The position numbers and the translations under genes are program-made. Shown here piece by piece: positions 7,824 through 16,632 of a stretch of DNA of 64,000 nucleotides. Origin of the DNA: Streptomyces microflavus. GTDB lineage: Bacteria > Actinomycetota > Actinomycetes > Streptomycetales > Streptomycetaceae. The notes beneath the pieces were generated by a model. It was not told where the DNA came from and did no database searches. It was given only the letters and a program-made list of their open reading frames with translations. Positions within the stretch are counted from its first letter, which is position 1, and the number at the start of each line of letters is the position of its first letter. Location: assembly GCF_014650075.1 (NCBI RefSeq), contig NZ_BMUG01000013.1, forward strand, positions 1-64,000, written 5' to 3'.

Positions 7824-8609
7824 TCAGTGGTGAAGGATCTTCGACAGGAAGTCCTTGGCCCGGTCGCTGCGCGGATTGCTGAAGAACTGCTCGGGCGTCG
7901 CTTCTTCGACGATCTTTCCGTCCGCCATGAACACCACACGATTGGCGGCCGAACGGGCAAAGCCCATCTCATGGGTGACGACGATCATCGTCATTCCGTC
8001 CCGGGCCAGCTGCTGCATGACTTCGAGGACCTCGTTGATCATCTCCGGGTCGAGAGCCGACGTCGGCTCGTCGAAGAGCATGACCTTCGGGTCCATCGCC
8101 AACGCCCGTGCGATCGCCACGCGTTGCTGCTGGCCGCCGGAGAGCTGTGCCGGGTACTTGTCGGCCTGTACGCCGACGCCCACCCGGTCGAGAAGGGTCC
8201 GGGCCTTCTCCTCCGCGGCCTTCTTGTCGGTCCTGCGGACCTTGGTCTGGCCCAGCATGACGTTCTCCAGCACCGTCTTGTGTGCGAAGAGATTGAACGA
8301 CTGGAAGACCATGCCCACGTCGGCGCGCAACCGCGCCAGCTCCTTGCCCTCCTGGGGCAGGGGCTTGCCGTCGATCGAGATCGCACCCGAATCGATCGTC
8401 TCCAAGCGGTTGATCGTGCGGCACAGCGTGGACTTCCCGGACCCGGAGGGCCCGATGACGACCACGACCTCGCCACGGGCGATGGTCAGGTCGATGTCCT
8501 GGAGCACATGCAGCGCGCCGAAGTGCTTGTTGACGTCGCTCAGTACGACAAGGTCGTCGCCCGCGGGCGCGGCATCCTCGGCGGCCTTGGTCACTGAAAC
8601 TCCGCTCAT
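7824..8609 (-). CDS. gluA: Glutamate ABC transporter ATP-binding protein GluA
   Basis: A 261-residue ATPase that powers glutamate import. It has the Walker A motif GPSGSGKST, the Q-loop in [20 protein letters not shown], the signature [16 protein letters not shown], Walker [15 protein letters not shown] and the H-loop VVTHEMGFA. An extra ~15 residues before the first strand are common in Streptomyces. It is the first gene of gluABCD. The ATG at 8609 lies downstream of GAGGAGG in the 5' leader. A clear inverted repeat (8648-8675) sits between the likely promoter and this start. Confidence 0.95.
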   Translation of the reverse strand: MSGVSVTKAAEDAAPAGDDLVVLSDVNKHFGALHVLQDIDLTIARGEVVVVIGPSGSGKSTLCRTINRLETIDSGAISIDGKPLPQEGKELARLRADVGMVFQSFNLFAHKTVLENVMLGQTKVRRTDKKAAEEKARTLLDRVGVGVQADKYPAQLSGGQQQRVAIARALAMDPKVMLFDEPTSALDPEMINEVLEVMQQLARDGMTMIVVTHEMGFARSAANRVVFMADGKIVEEATPEQFFSNPRSDRAKDFLSKILHH

Positions 8610-8647
8610 CGGCTTCTTGCTCCGTCCTCCTCGGGTGCCAAGGACAC

Positions 8648-8675
8648 TAATGACGCGGTGCGACCAGCGTCATTA
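8648..8675. promoter_or_regulatory. Inverted repeat upstream of gluA
   Basis: TAATGACGC (8648-8656) and GCGTCATTA (8667-8675) are perfect 9-bp arms separated by 10 nt, centred about 52 nt upstream of the gluA ATG. It is just downstream of a TATGCT -10-like hexamer, a position suited to an operator or to a 5'-UTR stem. Confidence 0.55.
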
Positions 8676-8801
8676 CATCTGAGCGGAAATTGAGCATAAC
8701 GATCCGGCGGCAACCGGACACTCCGCGTGAAGGGGACGTCACGAGCGGTGCCCGGGCGTACCGGGTGCATAACGGAAACCCTGCTGTAACCGGCAGCCTC
8801 T

Positions 8802-8819
8802 TGACTGGCATGCCGGTCA
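8802..8819. promoter_or_regulatory. Palindrome in gluA-gluR intergenic region
   Basis: TGACTGGCATGCCGGTCA is an 18-bp palindrome with a single mismatched pair, about 190 bp from gluA and gluR alike. It overlaps TTGACT (8801-8806), a possible -35 element. Candidate operator. Confidence 0.4.
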
Positions 8820-9015
8820 TCGGAGTGGATGCCCTGTGCGGCAAAAGAATGTGAAGCGCCGCTGAACGGAGAGTTTCGCCAGGGATCTTCCGGGTGAAGC
8901 AGGGCGAAACTTGAGATATCGCCGTGTGGCGCCGTGCAACGGTGGCGTGCACAGGACCGGTTACGCGAACGAGTACGGGACGTCCCCACGGCCCGGGGAG
9001 ACGGAGAGGAGGGCC

Positions 9016-9708
9016 ATGAGACTGCTGCTCGTCGAGGACGACGACCATGTCGCGGCGGCCCTGTCCGCCGTGCTCGCCCGGCACGGGTTCCAGGTCGTGC
9101 ACGCCCGCAACGGCGAGGAGGCCCTGCGCGCGCTGCTGCCCGCGGAGAAGGAGCCCTTCGGCGTCATCCTGCTCGACCTCGGCCTGCCCGACCAGGACGG
9201 CTACGAGGTCTGCGGCAAGATCCGCAAGCGCACCGCGACCCCGGTGATCATGGTTACCGCCCGTGCCGACGTCCGCTCGCGCATCCACGGACTCAACCTC
9301 GGCGCCGACGACTACGTCACCAAGCCCTACGACACCGGTGAGCTGCTCGCCCGTATCCACGCGGTCGCCCGGCGCACCACCAGTGGCGAGGACACCGCGT
9401 CGACCCCCGTCGCGGCACTGCGTCTGGGGTCCGTCCGGATAGAGCTGCCGACCCGGCGCGTCAGCGTCGACGACGCAGAGGTCCAGCTGACCCGCAAGGA
9501 GTTCGACCTGCTGGCCCTCCTCGCCCAGCGGCCCGGCGTGGTCTTCCGCCGCGAACAGATCATCAGCGAGGTCTGGCGCACCAGCTGGGAGGGGACCGGG
9601 CGCACCCTGGAGGTGCACGTGGCCTCGCTGCGCTCCAAGCTCGGGCTGCCCGCCCTCATCGAGACCGTGCGAGGCGTCGGCTACCGGCTCGTCGCCCCGG
9701 CCGCGTGA
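9016..9708 (+). CDS. gluR: Response regulator GluR (OmpR family)
   Basis: A 230-residue OmpR/PhoB-type regulator. The receiver domain begins at once (RLLLVEDDD), with the acidic pair at 7-9, the phospho-acceptor Asp54 in VILLDLGLPDQDG and the conserved Lys in DYVTKPYD. The winged-helix output domain covers about residues 135-228 (VQLTRKEFDLLALLAQRPG, RTLEVHVASLRSKLG, VRGVGYRL). The ATG at 9016 follows GAGGAGG by 4 nt. It is divergent from gluABCD and immediately followed by gluK, the arrangement of the GluR-GluK glutamate-sensing system of S. coelicolor. Name is by synteny and family. Confidence 0.9.
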   Translation: MRLLLVEDDDHVAAALSAVLARHGFQVVHARNGEEALRALLPAEKEPFGVILLDLGLPDQDGYEVCGKIRKRTATPVIMVTARADVRSRIHGLNLGADDYVTKPYDTGELLARIHAVARRTTSGEDTASTPVAALRLGSVRIELPTRRVSVDDAEVQLTRKEFDLLALLAQRPGVVFRREQIISEVWRTSWEGTGRTLEVHVASLRSKLGLPALIETVRGVGYRLVAPAA

Positions 9709-9726
9709 CGGACGGCTTCTCCCCCG

Positions 9727-11124
9727 GTGCGCACCCGTCTCCTCCCCCTGCTCATCACGCTGATGGCCGCCGTCCTGCTCACCCTCGGCTTCCCGCTCGC
9801 GGTGAGTGTGGCCGCCGCCGAGCAGCAGCGTCTGGTCATCGACCGGATCGACGACACCGCCCGCTTCGCGGCCCTCGCCCAGTCCATCACCGACACGGTC
9901 CCGGCCACCGACGAGCGCCGTCTGACGCTCGCCACCGACCTGGAGGTCTACGCCTCGGTGTACGGCATCCGGGCCGGCATCTTCTACCGCAACGACCTGG
10001 CCCTGGCGAAGGCCCCGGACGGCTGGCTGCTGCCGGCCGAGGGGGAGGGGCGCACCGCCTTCAGCGAAGCGCTCCTCGGCCGCCGTTCGCACGACCCCCC
10101 GCAGGTCTGGCCCTGGCAGGACGGCCGGGTCGTCGTCGCCTCGCCCGTCGTGCGCGACGGTGACGTCGTCGCCGTGGTCGTCATCGATTCGCCCACCGAC
10201 GAGATGCGCTCCCGCATCCTGCGGACCTGGCTGCTGATCGCGGTCGGCGAGGCGCTGGCCATGCTGGTCGCGGTCGGCGCCGCCGTCCGGCTCACCGGCT
10301 GGGTGCTGCTGCCGGTGCGGGTCCTGGACGCGGCCACCCACGACATCGCCGTCGGCCGGATGCGCTCCCGGGTCGCCGCCTCCGGCGGGCCGCCGGAGCT
10401 GAGGCGCCTGGCCCGGTCCTTCAACGAGATGGCCGACAACGTCGAGGACGTCCTGGAACAGCAGCGCGCCTTCGTCGCCGACGCCTCGCACCAGCTGCGC
10501 AACCCGCTCGCCGCGCTGCTCCTGCGCATCGAACTCCTCGCCCTGGAACTGCCCGAGGGCAACGAGGAGATCGCCGCCGTACGCACCGAGGGCAAGCGGC
10601 TGGCCCGGGTCCTGGACGACCTCCTCGACCTGGCGCTGGCCGAACACACCGAGGCGGACCTCCAGCTGACCGACATCGTCCCGCTCACTGCCGAACGCGT
10701 CGCCTCCTGGCGTCCGATGGCGGACGAGAAGGGCGTGCACCTGATCCAGGACGGGGCCCCGGCCGCCACCGCCTGGGCCGACCCCACAGCGCTCTCGAGC
10801 GCCCTGGACGCGGTCATCGACAACGCCCTGAAGTTCACCCCGGCCGGACAGGACGTACGGGTCACGGTCGTCCCGGGAGCCACCGCCACGACCGTCGTGG
10901 TCGCCGACCGGGGGCCCGGCCTCACCGAGCAGGAGCTGGAACGCGTCGGGGACCGCTTCTGGCGCAGCACCCGCCACCAGAACGTCAGCGGGTCGGGGCT
11001 CGGCCTCTCCATCTCCCGCGTGCTCCTCGCGGCGGGCGGCGGCTCGATCACGTACGAACGCCATGAGCCGCACGGCCTGCGGGTCACTGTCTCGGTGCCG
11101 CGCGAGCTGCCGCAGACCCCCTGA
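9727..11124 (+). CDS. gluK: Sensor histidine kinase GluK
   Basis: A 465-residue membrane kinase. A first membrane segment (LLPLLITLMAAVLLTLGFPL) is followed by an extracytoplasmic domain of ~140 residues that would carry the ligand site, a second segment near LLIAVGEALAMLVAVGAAV, a HAMP linker (VLLPVRVLDAATHDIAVG), the dimerisation box ADASHQLRNPLAALLLRIEL with the phospho-His, and an HATPase domain with N box VIDNALKFTPAG and G boxes DRGPGL and GSGLGLSIS. The GTG start is 18 nt after the gluR stop. Predicted to sense extracellular glutamate and phosphorylate GluR. Confidence 0.9.
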   Translation: MRTRLLPLLITLMAAVLLTLGFPLAVSVAAAEQQRLVIDRIDDTARFAALAQSITDTVPATDERRLTLATDLEVYASVYGIRAGIFYRNDLALAKAPDGWLLPAEGEGRTAFSEALLGRRSHDPPQVWPWQDGRVVVASPVVRDGDVVAVVVIDSPTDEMRSRILRTWLLIAVGEALAMLVAVGAAVRLTGWVLLPVRVLDAATHDIAVGRMRSRVAASGGPPELRRLARSFNEMADNVEDVLEQQRAFVADASHQLRNPLAALLLRIELLALELPEGNEEIAAVRTEGKRLARVLDDLLDLALAEHTEADLQLTDIVPLTAERVASWRPMADEKGVHLIQDGAPAATAWADPTALSSALDAVIDNALKFTPAGQDVRVTVVPGATATTVVVADRGPGLTEQELERVGDRFWRSTRHQNVSGSGLGLSISRVLLAAGGGSITYERHEPHGLRVTVSVPRELPQTP

Positions 11125-11166
11125 GGCCCGGGGCCCGGAGGGTTTCCGGCTCAGGGGTTCAGCGGC

Positions 11167-12165
11167 TCAGGGCTTGACCGAGCGGTAGTAGCGCTTGGCG
11201 CCCTCGTGCACTTCCAGCGGGTCCGTGTAGATCGCAGTCCGCAGGTCCACCAGCTGCGCCGCGTGCACCTCGCGGCCGATCCGGTCCCGGCTGTTGATCA
11301 CCGTCCGGGTGAAGGCCTCGGTCATGGCCGGATCCGTACGGTCCGTGGTGATGAGCAGATTGGCGACGGCGACCGTGGCGACCGACTGGCCCCGCTGGGC
11401 GAAGCGGTAGGCGTCGGCGGGCATCGTCGCCGAACGGTAGTAGCGGGCGGAGCCGCCGACCGACTGCAGCTCCTTGACCAGGTCCTCGTCCAGCGGGACC
11501 AGCTTCACGGCGAACCGCTCCGTCAGCTCCTGCACCGCCCCGGTCGGCAGCCCGCCGGACCAGAAGAAGGCGTCCAGGTCCCCGGAGACCAGCCGGTCCG
11601 GCATGGTGTTGATGCCCGCCGACACCGCGGTCACGTCCTGCGTCGGGTGGAGTCCCGCCGCGTTCAGCAGCCGGTCCGCGACCAGCCGGACCCCGGAGCC
11701 CTCCTGGCCGACGCCGACCCGCTTGCCCCGCAGATCGGCGACGCCGGCGATGTCGGAGTCGCGCGGGACGACCAGCTGCACATAGTCGTCGTAGAGCCGC
11801 ACACAGCCCCGCAGCAGATGGGCGCCGGGCCTGCCGTCGCGCACATAGGTCGCCACGGCGTCGGCGGTGGCGATGGTGAAGTCGGCCTCTCCCGTCGCCA
11901 CCCGCGCGAGGTTCTGCTGGGAGCCCTCGCTGGTGAGGAGCTTTATCGACACCTCGGGCATGTCCTTGGCAAGGGCGCCTTCCAGCCGTTCCCCGTACCG
12001 CTGGTAGACGCCGCTCGGCACCCCCGTGGAGAAGGTCAGCGTCCCGCTCGGGGCCCGTTCGCCCAGGGGAAGGAGCCACCACGCGAGCAGCCCGAGCACG
12101 ACCGCGAGCGCGGCGCCCGTCTGAAGGGTGCGACGTCGGCCGAATCGGGACAGAGCGTGGAGCAT
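11167..12165 (-). CDS. TAXI-family TRAP transporter solute-binding protein
   Basis: A 332-residue exported or membrane-anchored binding protein. The N-terminus has RRR followed by one hydrophobic stretch ([21 protein letters not shown]) and no lipobox cysteine, so it is either cleaved or stays as an anchor. The body has the TAXI pattern: [38 protein letters not shown], and [15 protein letters not shown]. No TRAP membrane subunit is adjacent, a common situation for Streptomyces TAXI genes, so partner and substrate are unknown. It is convergent with gluK (42 nt gap) and divergent from miaB. Confidence 0.85.
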   Translation of the reverse strand: MLHALSRFGRRRTLQTGAALAVVLGLLAWWLLPLGERAPSGTLTFSTGVPSGVYQRYGERLEGALAKDMPEVSIKLLTSEGSQQNLARVATGEADFTIATADAVATYVRDGRPGAHLLRGCVRLYDDYVQLVVPRDSDIAGVADLRGKRVGVGQEGSGVRLVADRLLNAAGLHPTQDVTAVSAGINTMPDRLVSGDLDAFFWSGGLPTGAVQELTERFAVKLVPLDEDLVKELQSVGGSARYYRSATMPADAYRFAQRGQSVATVAVANLLITTDRTDPAMTEAFTRTVINSRDRIGREVHAAQLVDLRTAIYTDPLEVHEGAKRYYRSVKP

Positions 12166-12266
12166 GCGCGCGATCCTGCCAGCTCACCGCCCCTCTGACC
12201 AGGCCCGGCCGCCGAGGCGGACCCGGTACGGGAGGGGCGCGCCCGGCAACCGCCTACCCTGGTCAC

Positions 12267-13787
12267 ATGAGCAGCGGCAACCGGAGCGAAGCAGTGGACG
12301 TCCAGAAGAGCTACGAGGTGCGCACCTACGGGTGCCAGATGAACGTCCACGACTCCGAACGGCTGTCGGGTCTCCTGGAGGGCGCCGGATACGTCCGCGC
12401 CCCCGAGGGCTCCGACGGCGACGCCGACGTCGTCGTCTTCAACACCTGCGCGGTACGCGAGAACGCCGACAACAAGCTCTACGGCAACCTCGGCCGGCTC
12501 GCCCCGATGAAGACCAAGCGCCCCGGGATGCAGATCGCCGTCGGCGGCTGCCTCGCCCAGAAGGACCGCGACACCATCGTCAAGCGGGCCCCCTGGGTGG
12601 ACGTCGTCTTCGGCACGCACAACATCGGCAAGCTGCCGGTCCTCCTGGAGCGCGCCCGTATCCAGGAGGAGGCGCAGATCGAGATCGCCGAATCCCTGGA
12701 GGCCTTCCCCTCCACGCTCCCCACCCGCCGAGAGTCCGCGTACGCCGCGTGGGTCTCCATCTCCGTCGGCTGCAACAACACCTGCACCTTCTGCATCGTC
12801 CCGGCGCTGCGCGGCAAGGAGAAGGACCGCCGTACCGGCGACATCCTGGCCGAGATCGAGGCCCTGGTCGCCGAGGGCGTGTCCGAGATCACCCTGCTCG
12901 GCCAGAACGTCAACGCGTACGGCTCCGACATCGGCGACCGCGAGGCCTTCTCCAAGCTGCTGCGGGCCTGCGGGAGGATCGAGGGCCTGGAGCGGGTCCG
13001 CTTCACCTCCCCGCACCCCCGCGACTTCACCGACGACGTCATCGCCGCCATGGCCGAGACGCCGAACGTGATGCCCCAGCTCCACATGCCGATGCAGTCC
13101 GGCTCCGACCGCGTACTGAAGGCGATGCGTCGCTCCTACCGTCAGGAGCGCTTCCTCGGGATCATCGAGAAGGTGCGCGCCGCGATGCCGGACGCCGCCA
13201 TCTCCACCGACATCATCGTGGGCTTCCCCGGCGAGACCGAGGAGGACTTCGACCAGACGATGCACGCCGTCCGCGAGGCCCGTTTCGCCAACGCGTTCAC
13301 CTTCCAGTACTCCAAGCGCCCCGGGACGCCGGCCGCCGACATGGACGGCCAGATTCCCAAGGAGGTCGTGCAGGAGCGGTACATGCGCCTGTCCGCCCTC
13401 CAGGAGCAGATCTCCTGGGACGAGAACAAGAAACAGGTCGGCCGCACCCTGGACGTCATGGTCGCCGAGGGGGAGGGCCGCAAGGACGGCGCCACCCACC
13501 GCCTCTCCGGCCGCGCCCCCGACAACCGCCTGGTCCACTTCACCAAGCCCGGCCAGGACGTGCGCCCCGGCGACGTGGTGACCGTCGAGGTCACCTACGC
13601 CGCCCCGCACCACCTGCTCGCCGAGGGCACCCCGCTCGCCGTACGGACCACCCGCGCGGGCGACGCCTGGGAGAAGCGCACCACGGCCGCCGCCGCCAAG
13701 CCGGCCGGAGTGATGCTCGGCCTCCCCACCATCGGCGCCCCGGCCCCGCTGCCGGCCGCCGCGGCACCGGCCTGCGGCATCGGCTGA
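12267..13787 (+). CDS. miaB: tRNA-2-methylthio-N6-isopentenyladenosine synthase MiaB
   Basis: A 506-residue radical SAM methylthiotransferase that adds the 2-methylthio group to i6A37 of tRNA, acting after MiaA (encoded further downstream). The N-terminal UPF0004 domain supplies three cluster cysteines ([35 protein letters not shown]). The radical SAM cluster is [20 protein letters not shown] (Cys169, 173, 176), followed by the TRAM domain toward residue 490. The Pro/Ala-rich C-terminal tail is usual in Streptomyces. The ATG at 12267 has no Shine-Dalgarno but TACCCT ends 6 nt before it, suggesting a leaderless mRNA. Confidence 0.97.
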   Translation: MSSGNRSEAVDVQKSYEVRTYGCQMNVHDSERLSGLLEGAGYVRAPEGSDGDADVVVFNTCAVRENADNKLYGNLGRLAPMKTKRPGMQIAVGGCLAQKDRDTIVKRAPWVDVVFGTHNIGKLPVLLERARIQEEAQIEIAESLEAFPSTLPTRRESAYAAWVSISVGCNNTCTFCIVPALRGKEKDRRTGDILAEIEALVAEGVSEITLLGQNVNAYGSDIGDREAFSKLLRACGRIEGLERVRFTSPHPRDFTDDVIAAMAETPNVMPQLHMPMQSGSDRVLKAMRRSYRQERFLGIIEKVRAAMPDAAISTDIIVGFPGETEEDFDQTMHAVREARFANAFTFQYSKRPGTPAADMDGQIPKEVVQERYMRLSALQEQISWDENKKQVGRTLDVMVAEGEGRKDGATHRLSGRAPDNRLVHFTKPGQDVRPGDVVTVEVTYAAPHHLLAEGTPLAVRTTRAGDAWEKRTTAAAAKPAGVMLGLPTIGAPAPLPAAAAPACGIG

Positions 13788-13845
13788 TCCGCACGGGAGG
13801 CGACGGGGAGCGGGGACCCGGCCCCCGGCAAGTACCCTGACCGGC

Positions 13846-14550
13846 ATGCTTGTCGCCGCCGCCGTGTGCCCCTGCCCGCCGCTCCTGGTGCCCGAGGTCG
13901 CCGCCGGGGCCGCGCCCGAACTCGACACCGCGCGCGCCGCGTGCCTGGACGCCGTGGGGGTGCTCGCCGCCTCCCGCCCCGACCTGCTCGTGGTCGTGGG
14001 GCCGGGGGCCGGCCGGTCCTACCCGTCCGGCGGGCACGGCTCCTTCCGCGGGTTCGGCGTCGCCCTCGACGTCACCCTGGGCGAGCCGGGCCCGGCCGCG
14101 CAGGAACCCCCGCTGCCGGACTCCCTCGCCGTGGGCGCGTGGCTGCTGGACCGGGCCCGCTGGGCGGGCGCACCGGTCGAGGGGCTCGCGGTGGACGCGC
14201 GCCACCCCGCCGGCGAGTGCGCACGGGCCGGAGAGGGGCTGGCCGCCCGCGTCGACCGCGTCGCGCTCCTGGTGATGGGCGACGGCAGCGCCTGCCGCAC
14301 GCTCAAGGCGCCCGGCTACCTGGACGAACGGGCCGAGGCCTTCGACGCCCTGGCCACCGCGGCGCTGGGCTCCGCGGACCTCGCCGCACTGGACGCGCTG
14401 GACGCGACACTCGCGTACGACCTCAAGGCGGCCGGCCGGGCCCCCTGGCAGGTGCTCAGCGGCGCCGCACGAGGAGCGGGCCTCGGCGGGCGGCTGCTGT
14501 ACGAGGACGCGCCCTACGGAGTCGGCTACACCGTCGCCACCTGGTCCTGA
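13846..14550 (+). CDS. Class III extradiol dioxygenase-like protein
   Basis: A 234-residue protein resembling the catalytic subunit B fold of class III extradiol dioxygenases (the LigB/MEMO superfamily). It starts MLVAAAVCPCPPLLVPEV, the usual family N-terminus, and has DLLVVVGPG and LLVMGDGSA strands. The family's two metal-binding histidines are not clearly in place (CPCPP replaces the common HPP-type motif), so catalytic activity is doubtful. It sits between miaB and miaA in this Streptomyces gene order, which hints at co-inheritance rather than function. TACCCT ends 7 nt before the ATG, compatible with leaderless translation. Confidence 0.75.
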   Translation: MLVAAAVCPCPPLLVPEVAAGAAPELDTARAACLDAVGVLAASRPDLLVVVGPGAGRSYPSGGHGSFRGFGVALDVTLGEPGPAAQEPPLPDSLAVGAWLLDRARWAGAPVEGLAVDARHPAGECARAGEGLAARVDRVALLVMGDGSACRTLKAPGYLDERAEAFDALATAALGSADLAALDALDATLAYDLKAAGRAPWQVLSGAARGAGLGGRLLYEDAPYGVGYTVATWS

Positions 14551-14576
14551 ACGGACACCGCCTGGTCCTGGACAGG

Positions 14577-14639
14577 CCGACGGCGGCACCGGAGAGATCC
14601 GGTGCCGCCGTCGGGGCCTGCCCCTGTCAGGGGCAGGCC
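14577..14639. terminator. Double-hairpin bidirectional terminator
   Basis: Two adjacent perfect hairpins lie between convergent genes. The first has 17-bp arms (14577-14593, 14598-14614; loop GAGA). The second has 10-bp arms (14615-14624, 14630-14639; loop TGTCA). They can serve both the dioxygenase-like gene (+) and the small antitoxin-like gene (-). Confidence 0.88.
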
Positions 14640-14648
14640 GCTGTCAGA

Positions 14649-14906
14649 TCAGGAAGCGGGCGGCGGAGGGGGCGGGGTGGTGCCGGGGGTGCCGCCGTCC
14701 TTCTGGCCCAGCTTGTCCACGGCTTCCTTGGCCTTGCGCGTACCCGTGTCGATCTTGTCGCTGTACTTGCCCTTGGTCTTCTGGTCGACCGTGCGCGCGG
14801 CCTTGTCGAGGCCCTGCTCGATCTTGCCCCCGTGCTGCTGCGCGAGGTCGCCGACCTTTTCCTTGGCCGGTCCCAGCTTGGCCTTCAGGTTGTCCAGGAA
14901 CCCCAT
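14649..14906 (-). CDS. MT0933-type antitoxin-like small protein
   Basis: An 85-residue Lys-rich helical protein of the MT0933/Rv0909 antitoxin family. It begins MGFLDNLKAKLGPAKEKVGD and carries repeated amphipathic Lys/Asp turns (KTKGKYSDKIDTGTRKAKEA) before a poly-Pro tail. The family is paired with a ribosome-association-type toxin in mycobacteria, but no toxin gene is adjacent here. In Streptomyces these are usually orphans near miaA, so true antitoxin function is unproven. Confidence 0.8.
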   Translation of the reverse strand: MGFLDNLKAKLGPAKEKVGDLAQQHGGKIEQGLDKAARTVDQKTKGKYSDKIDTGTRKAKEAVDKLGQKDGGTPGTTPPPPPPAS

Positions 14907-15077
14907 TGGGTCACCTTCCGTGCAGTGAGGACTGTCTGCGGGAGCGTTCTCCCGCCCCCATTGTCCGTCACCTGTCCCTTCCTGCCGACTTTACTCGCCC
15001 TTTAGCGTTCTCTTAGCGCCCATCCGGTTCCCCCGGGCGTGGGCGGGAAGGGCACGGATATTTGGGAGACTGTCCCG

Positions 15078-16016
15078 GTGAACCGTCCCGTTTCAGCCCC
15101 CCGCGTCATCACCGTCGTCGGCCCCACCGCGGCCGGAAAATCCGATCTGGGGGTCTTCCTCGCCCAGCAGCTCGGCGGTGAGGTGGTCAACGCCGACTCC
15201 ATGCAGCTCTACCGCGGGATGGACATCGGTACGGCGAAGATGACGCCCGCCGAGCGCGCGGGCGTCCCCCACCGTCTGCTCGACATCTGGGACGTCACCG
15301 AGGCCGCCAGCGTCGCCGAGTACCAGCGCCTCGCCCGGCTGGAGATCGACCGGCTGCTCGCCGAGAACCGCACGCCCGTCCTGGTCGGCGGCTCCGGGCT
15401 GTACGTGAAGGGCGCCATCGACGCCCTGGAGTTCCCCGGTACGGACCCCGAGGTGCGCGCCCGCCTCGAACAGGAGCTGGCCGAGCGGGGCTCCGGCTTC
15501 CTGCACCAGCGGCTCGCCGCCGCCGACCCCGGCGCCGCCCGCTCCATCCTCGCGAGCAACGGCCGCCGTATCGTCCGCGCCCTCGAAGTCATCGAGATCA
15601 CCGGCAAGCCCTTCACCGCCAACCTCCCCGGCGACGAGCCGGTCTACGACGCCCTGCAGATCGGCGTCGACGTCGACCGCCCCGAGCTGGACGAGCGCAT
15701 CGCCCTGCGCGTCGACCGGATGTGGGAGGCCGGCCTGGTGGACGAGGTGCGCGCCCTGGAGGCGTGCGGGCTGCGCGAGGGCCTCACCGCCTCACGGGCG
15801 CTGGGCTACCAGCAGATCCTCGCGGCGCTCGCGGGGGAGTGCACCGAGGAGGAGGCGCGGGCCGAGACCGTGCGCGCCACCAAACGCTTCGCGCGCCGTC
15901 AGGACTCCTGGTTCCGCCGCGACCCGCGCGTCCGGTGGCTCGGCGGCGGACAGCGTGACCGGGAGGAACTCCCGCACCGGGCGCTGACGTTGATCGAACG
16001 AGCGGTCACAGCCTGA
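15078..16016 (+). CDS. miaA: tRNA dimethylallyltransferase MiaA
   Basis: A 312-residue enzyme that transfers dimethylallyl from DMAPP to A37 of UNN-decoding tRNAs, giving i6A for MiaB. The P-loop is VVGPTAAGKSDLG. The DMAPP/tRNA site residues lie in VNADSMQLYRGMDIGTAKM, and PVLVGGSGLYVKG and ASRALGYQQI are further signatures. The GTG at 15078 is preferred since GGGAG lies 9 nt upstream and homologues begin only a few residues before the P-loop; a GTG at 15039 would add 13 residues. Downstream are a membrane-protein gene and dapF. Confidence 0.96.
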   Translation: MNRPVSAPRVITVVGPTAAGKSDLGVFLAQQLGGEVVNADSMQLYRGMDIGTAKMTPAERAGVPHRLLDIWDVTEAASVAEYQRLARLEIDRLLAENRTPVLVGGSGLYVKGAIDALEFPGTDPEVRARLEQELAERGSGFLHQRLAAADPGAARSILASNGRRIVRALEVIEITGKPFTANLPGDEPVYDALQIGVDVDRPELDERIALRVDRMWEAGLVDEVRALEACGLREGLTASRALGYQQILAALAGECTEEEARAETVRATKRFARRQDSWFRRDPRVRWLGGGQRDREELPHRALTLIERAVTA

Positions 16017-16123
16017 TCACGTGATGGCATCGGGACGCTCCGCCCGTCAATTCGGCGCCCGTGATCGTGCCATCATCGAGCATCGATCCACCAGTGGAGT
16101 CCTAGTTGGGAGGGCGCGTGGCG

Positions 16124-16564
16124 ATGGAGGCCGGCCCTCGCGACACGGAGCAGCACGACGTACCGCCACCGCAGGAGACCGCGGGGCGGCTGAGTCCCGA
16201 CGGGCCCGACGAGCAGGACGTGGCCCCGGAGGTCGAGGTCGAGCTCAGGCCCGCCCGCAGACTGCGGATCTGGCAGCTCGCGCCCATCATCATGCTGGCC
16301 GCCGTCGGCTCACTGATGTTCGCCTTCCCGCTTGCCTTCGAGTTCGGTGACGGCGGTGCCGTCGTCGCCATGCTGGGCCTTCTGATCAGCTGCTGCGCGG
16401 CCGGCTGGGGCATGATGGCGGCCCGCCGCGTCGGCCACACCTGGCCCGGCCTGCCGGCCAGGGGCTCGGGCGACCGTCTCGACTGGCGGGTGATCGCGCT
16501 GTACGTCGCACTGGGCGGTGGTCTGGTCGCCCTCGCCGTGTGGCGCGTGGCCCGCCTGCGCTGA
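16124..16564 (+). CDS. Conserved Streptomyces membrane protein
   Basis: A ~146-residue protein of unknown function. The first ~50 residues are acidic and disordered; three hydrophobic helices follow (IWQLAPIIMLAAVGSLMFAF, VVAMLGLLISCCAAGWGMM, VIALYVALGGGLVALAVW). The ATG at 16124 is chosen because GGGAGGG lies 9 nt upstream; GTG at 16118 and TTG at 16106 are in-frame alternatives. It lies between miaA and dapF on the same strand. No family recognised. Confidence 0.75.
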   Translation: MEAGPRDTEQHDVPPPQETAGRLSPDGPDEQDVAPEVEVELRPARRLRIWQLAPIIMLAAVGSLMFAFPLAFEFGDGGAVVAMLGLLISCCAAGWGMMAARRVGHTWPGLPARGSGDRLDWRVIALYVALGGGLVALAVWRVARLR

Positions 16565-16632
16565 GCCGTTCCAGGGGTGCCCGGGGGTGTCCGGCATCGC
16601 GGACTGTCGGTGATGGCTCGTACAGTTGCCGT

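Larger units (their letters stand above)
8610..9015. other. Divergent gluA / gluR control region (406 nt)
   Basis: No gene is supported here. On the gluA side there is a possible -10 (TATGCT, minus strand, 8698-8693) and a perfect 9-bp inverted repeat at 8648-8675. In the middle lies an 18-bp near-perfect palindrome (8802-8819) preceded by TTGACT. On the gluR side GGAGAGGAGG gives a strong ribosome site before the ATG at 9016. GluR is known in Streptomyces coelicolor to act on the gluR-gluA interval; which of these motifs it binds cannot be read from sequence. Confidence 0.6.

Noticed and set aside
8647-11073. 808-codon minus-strand frame
   Set aside because: Antisense to gluR-gluK, which have clear receiver and kinase motifs.
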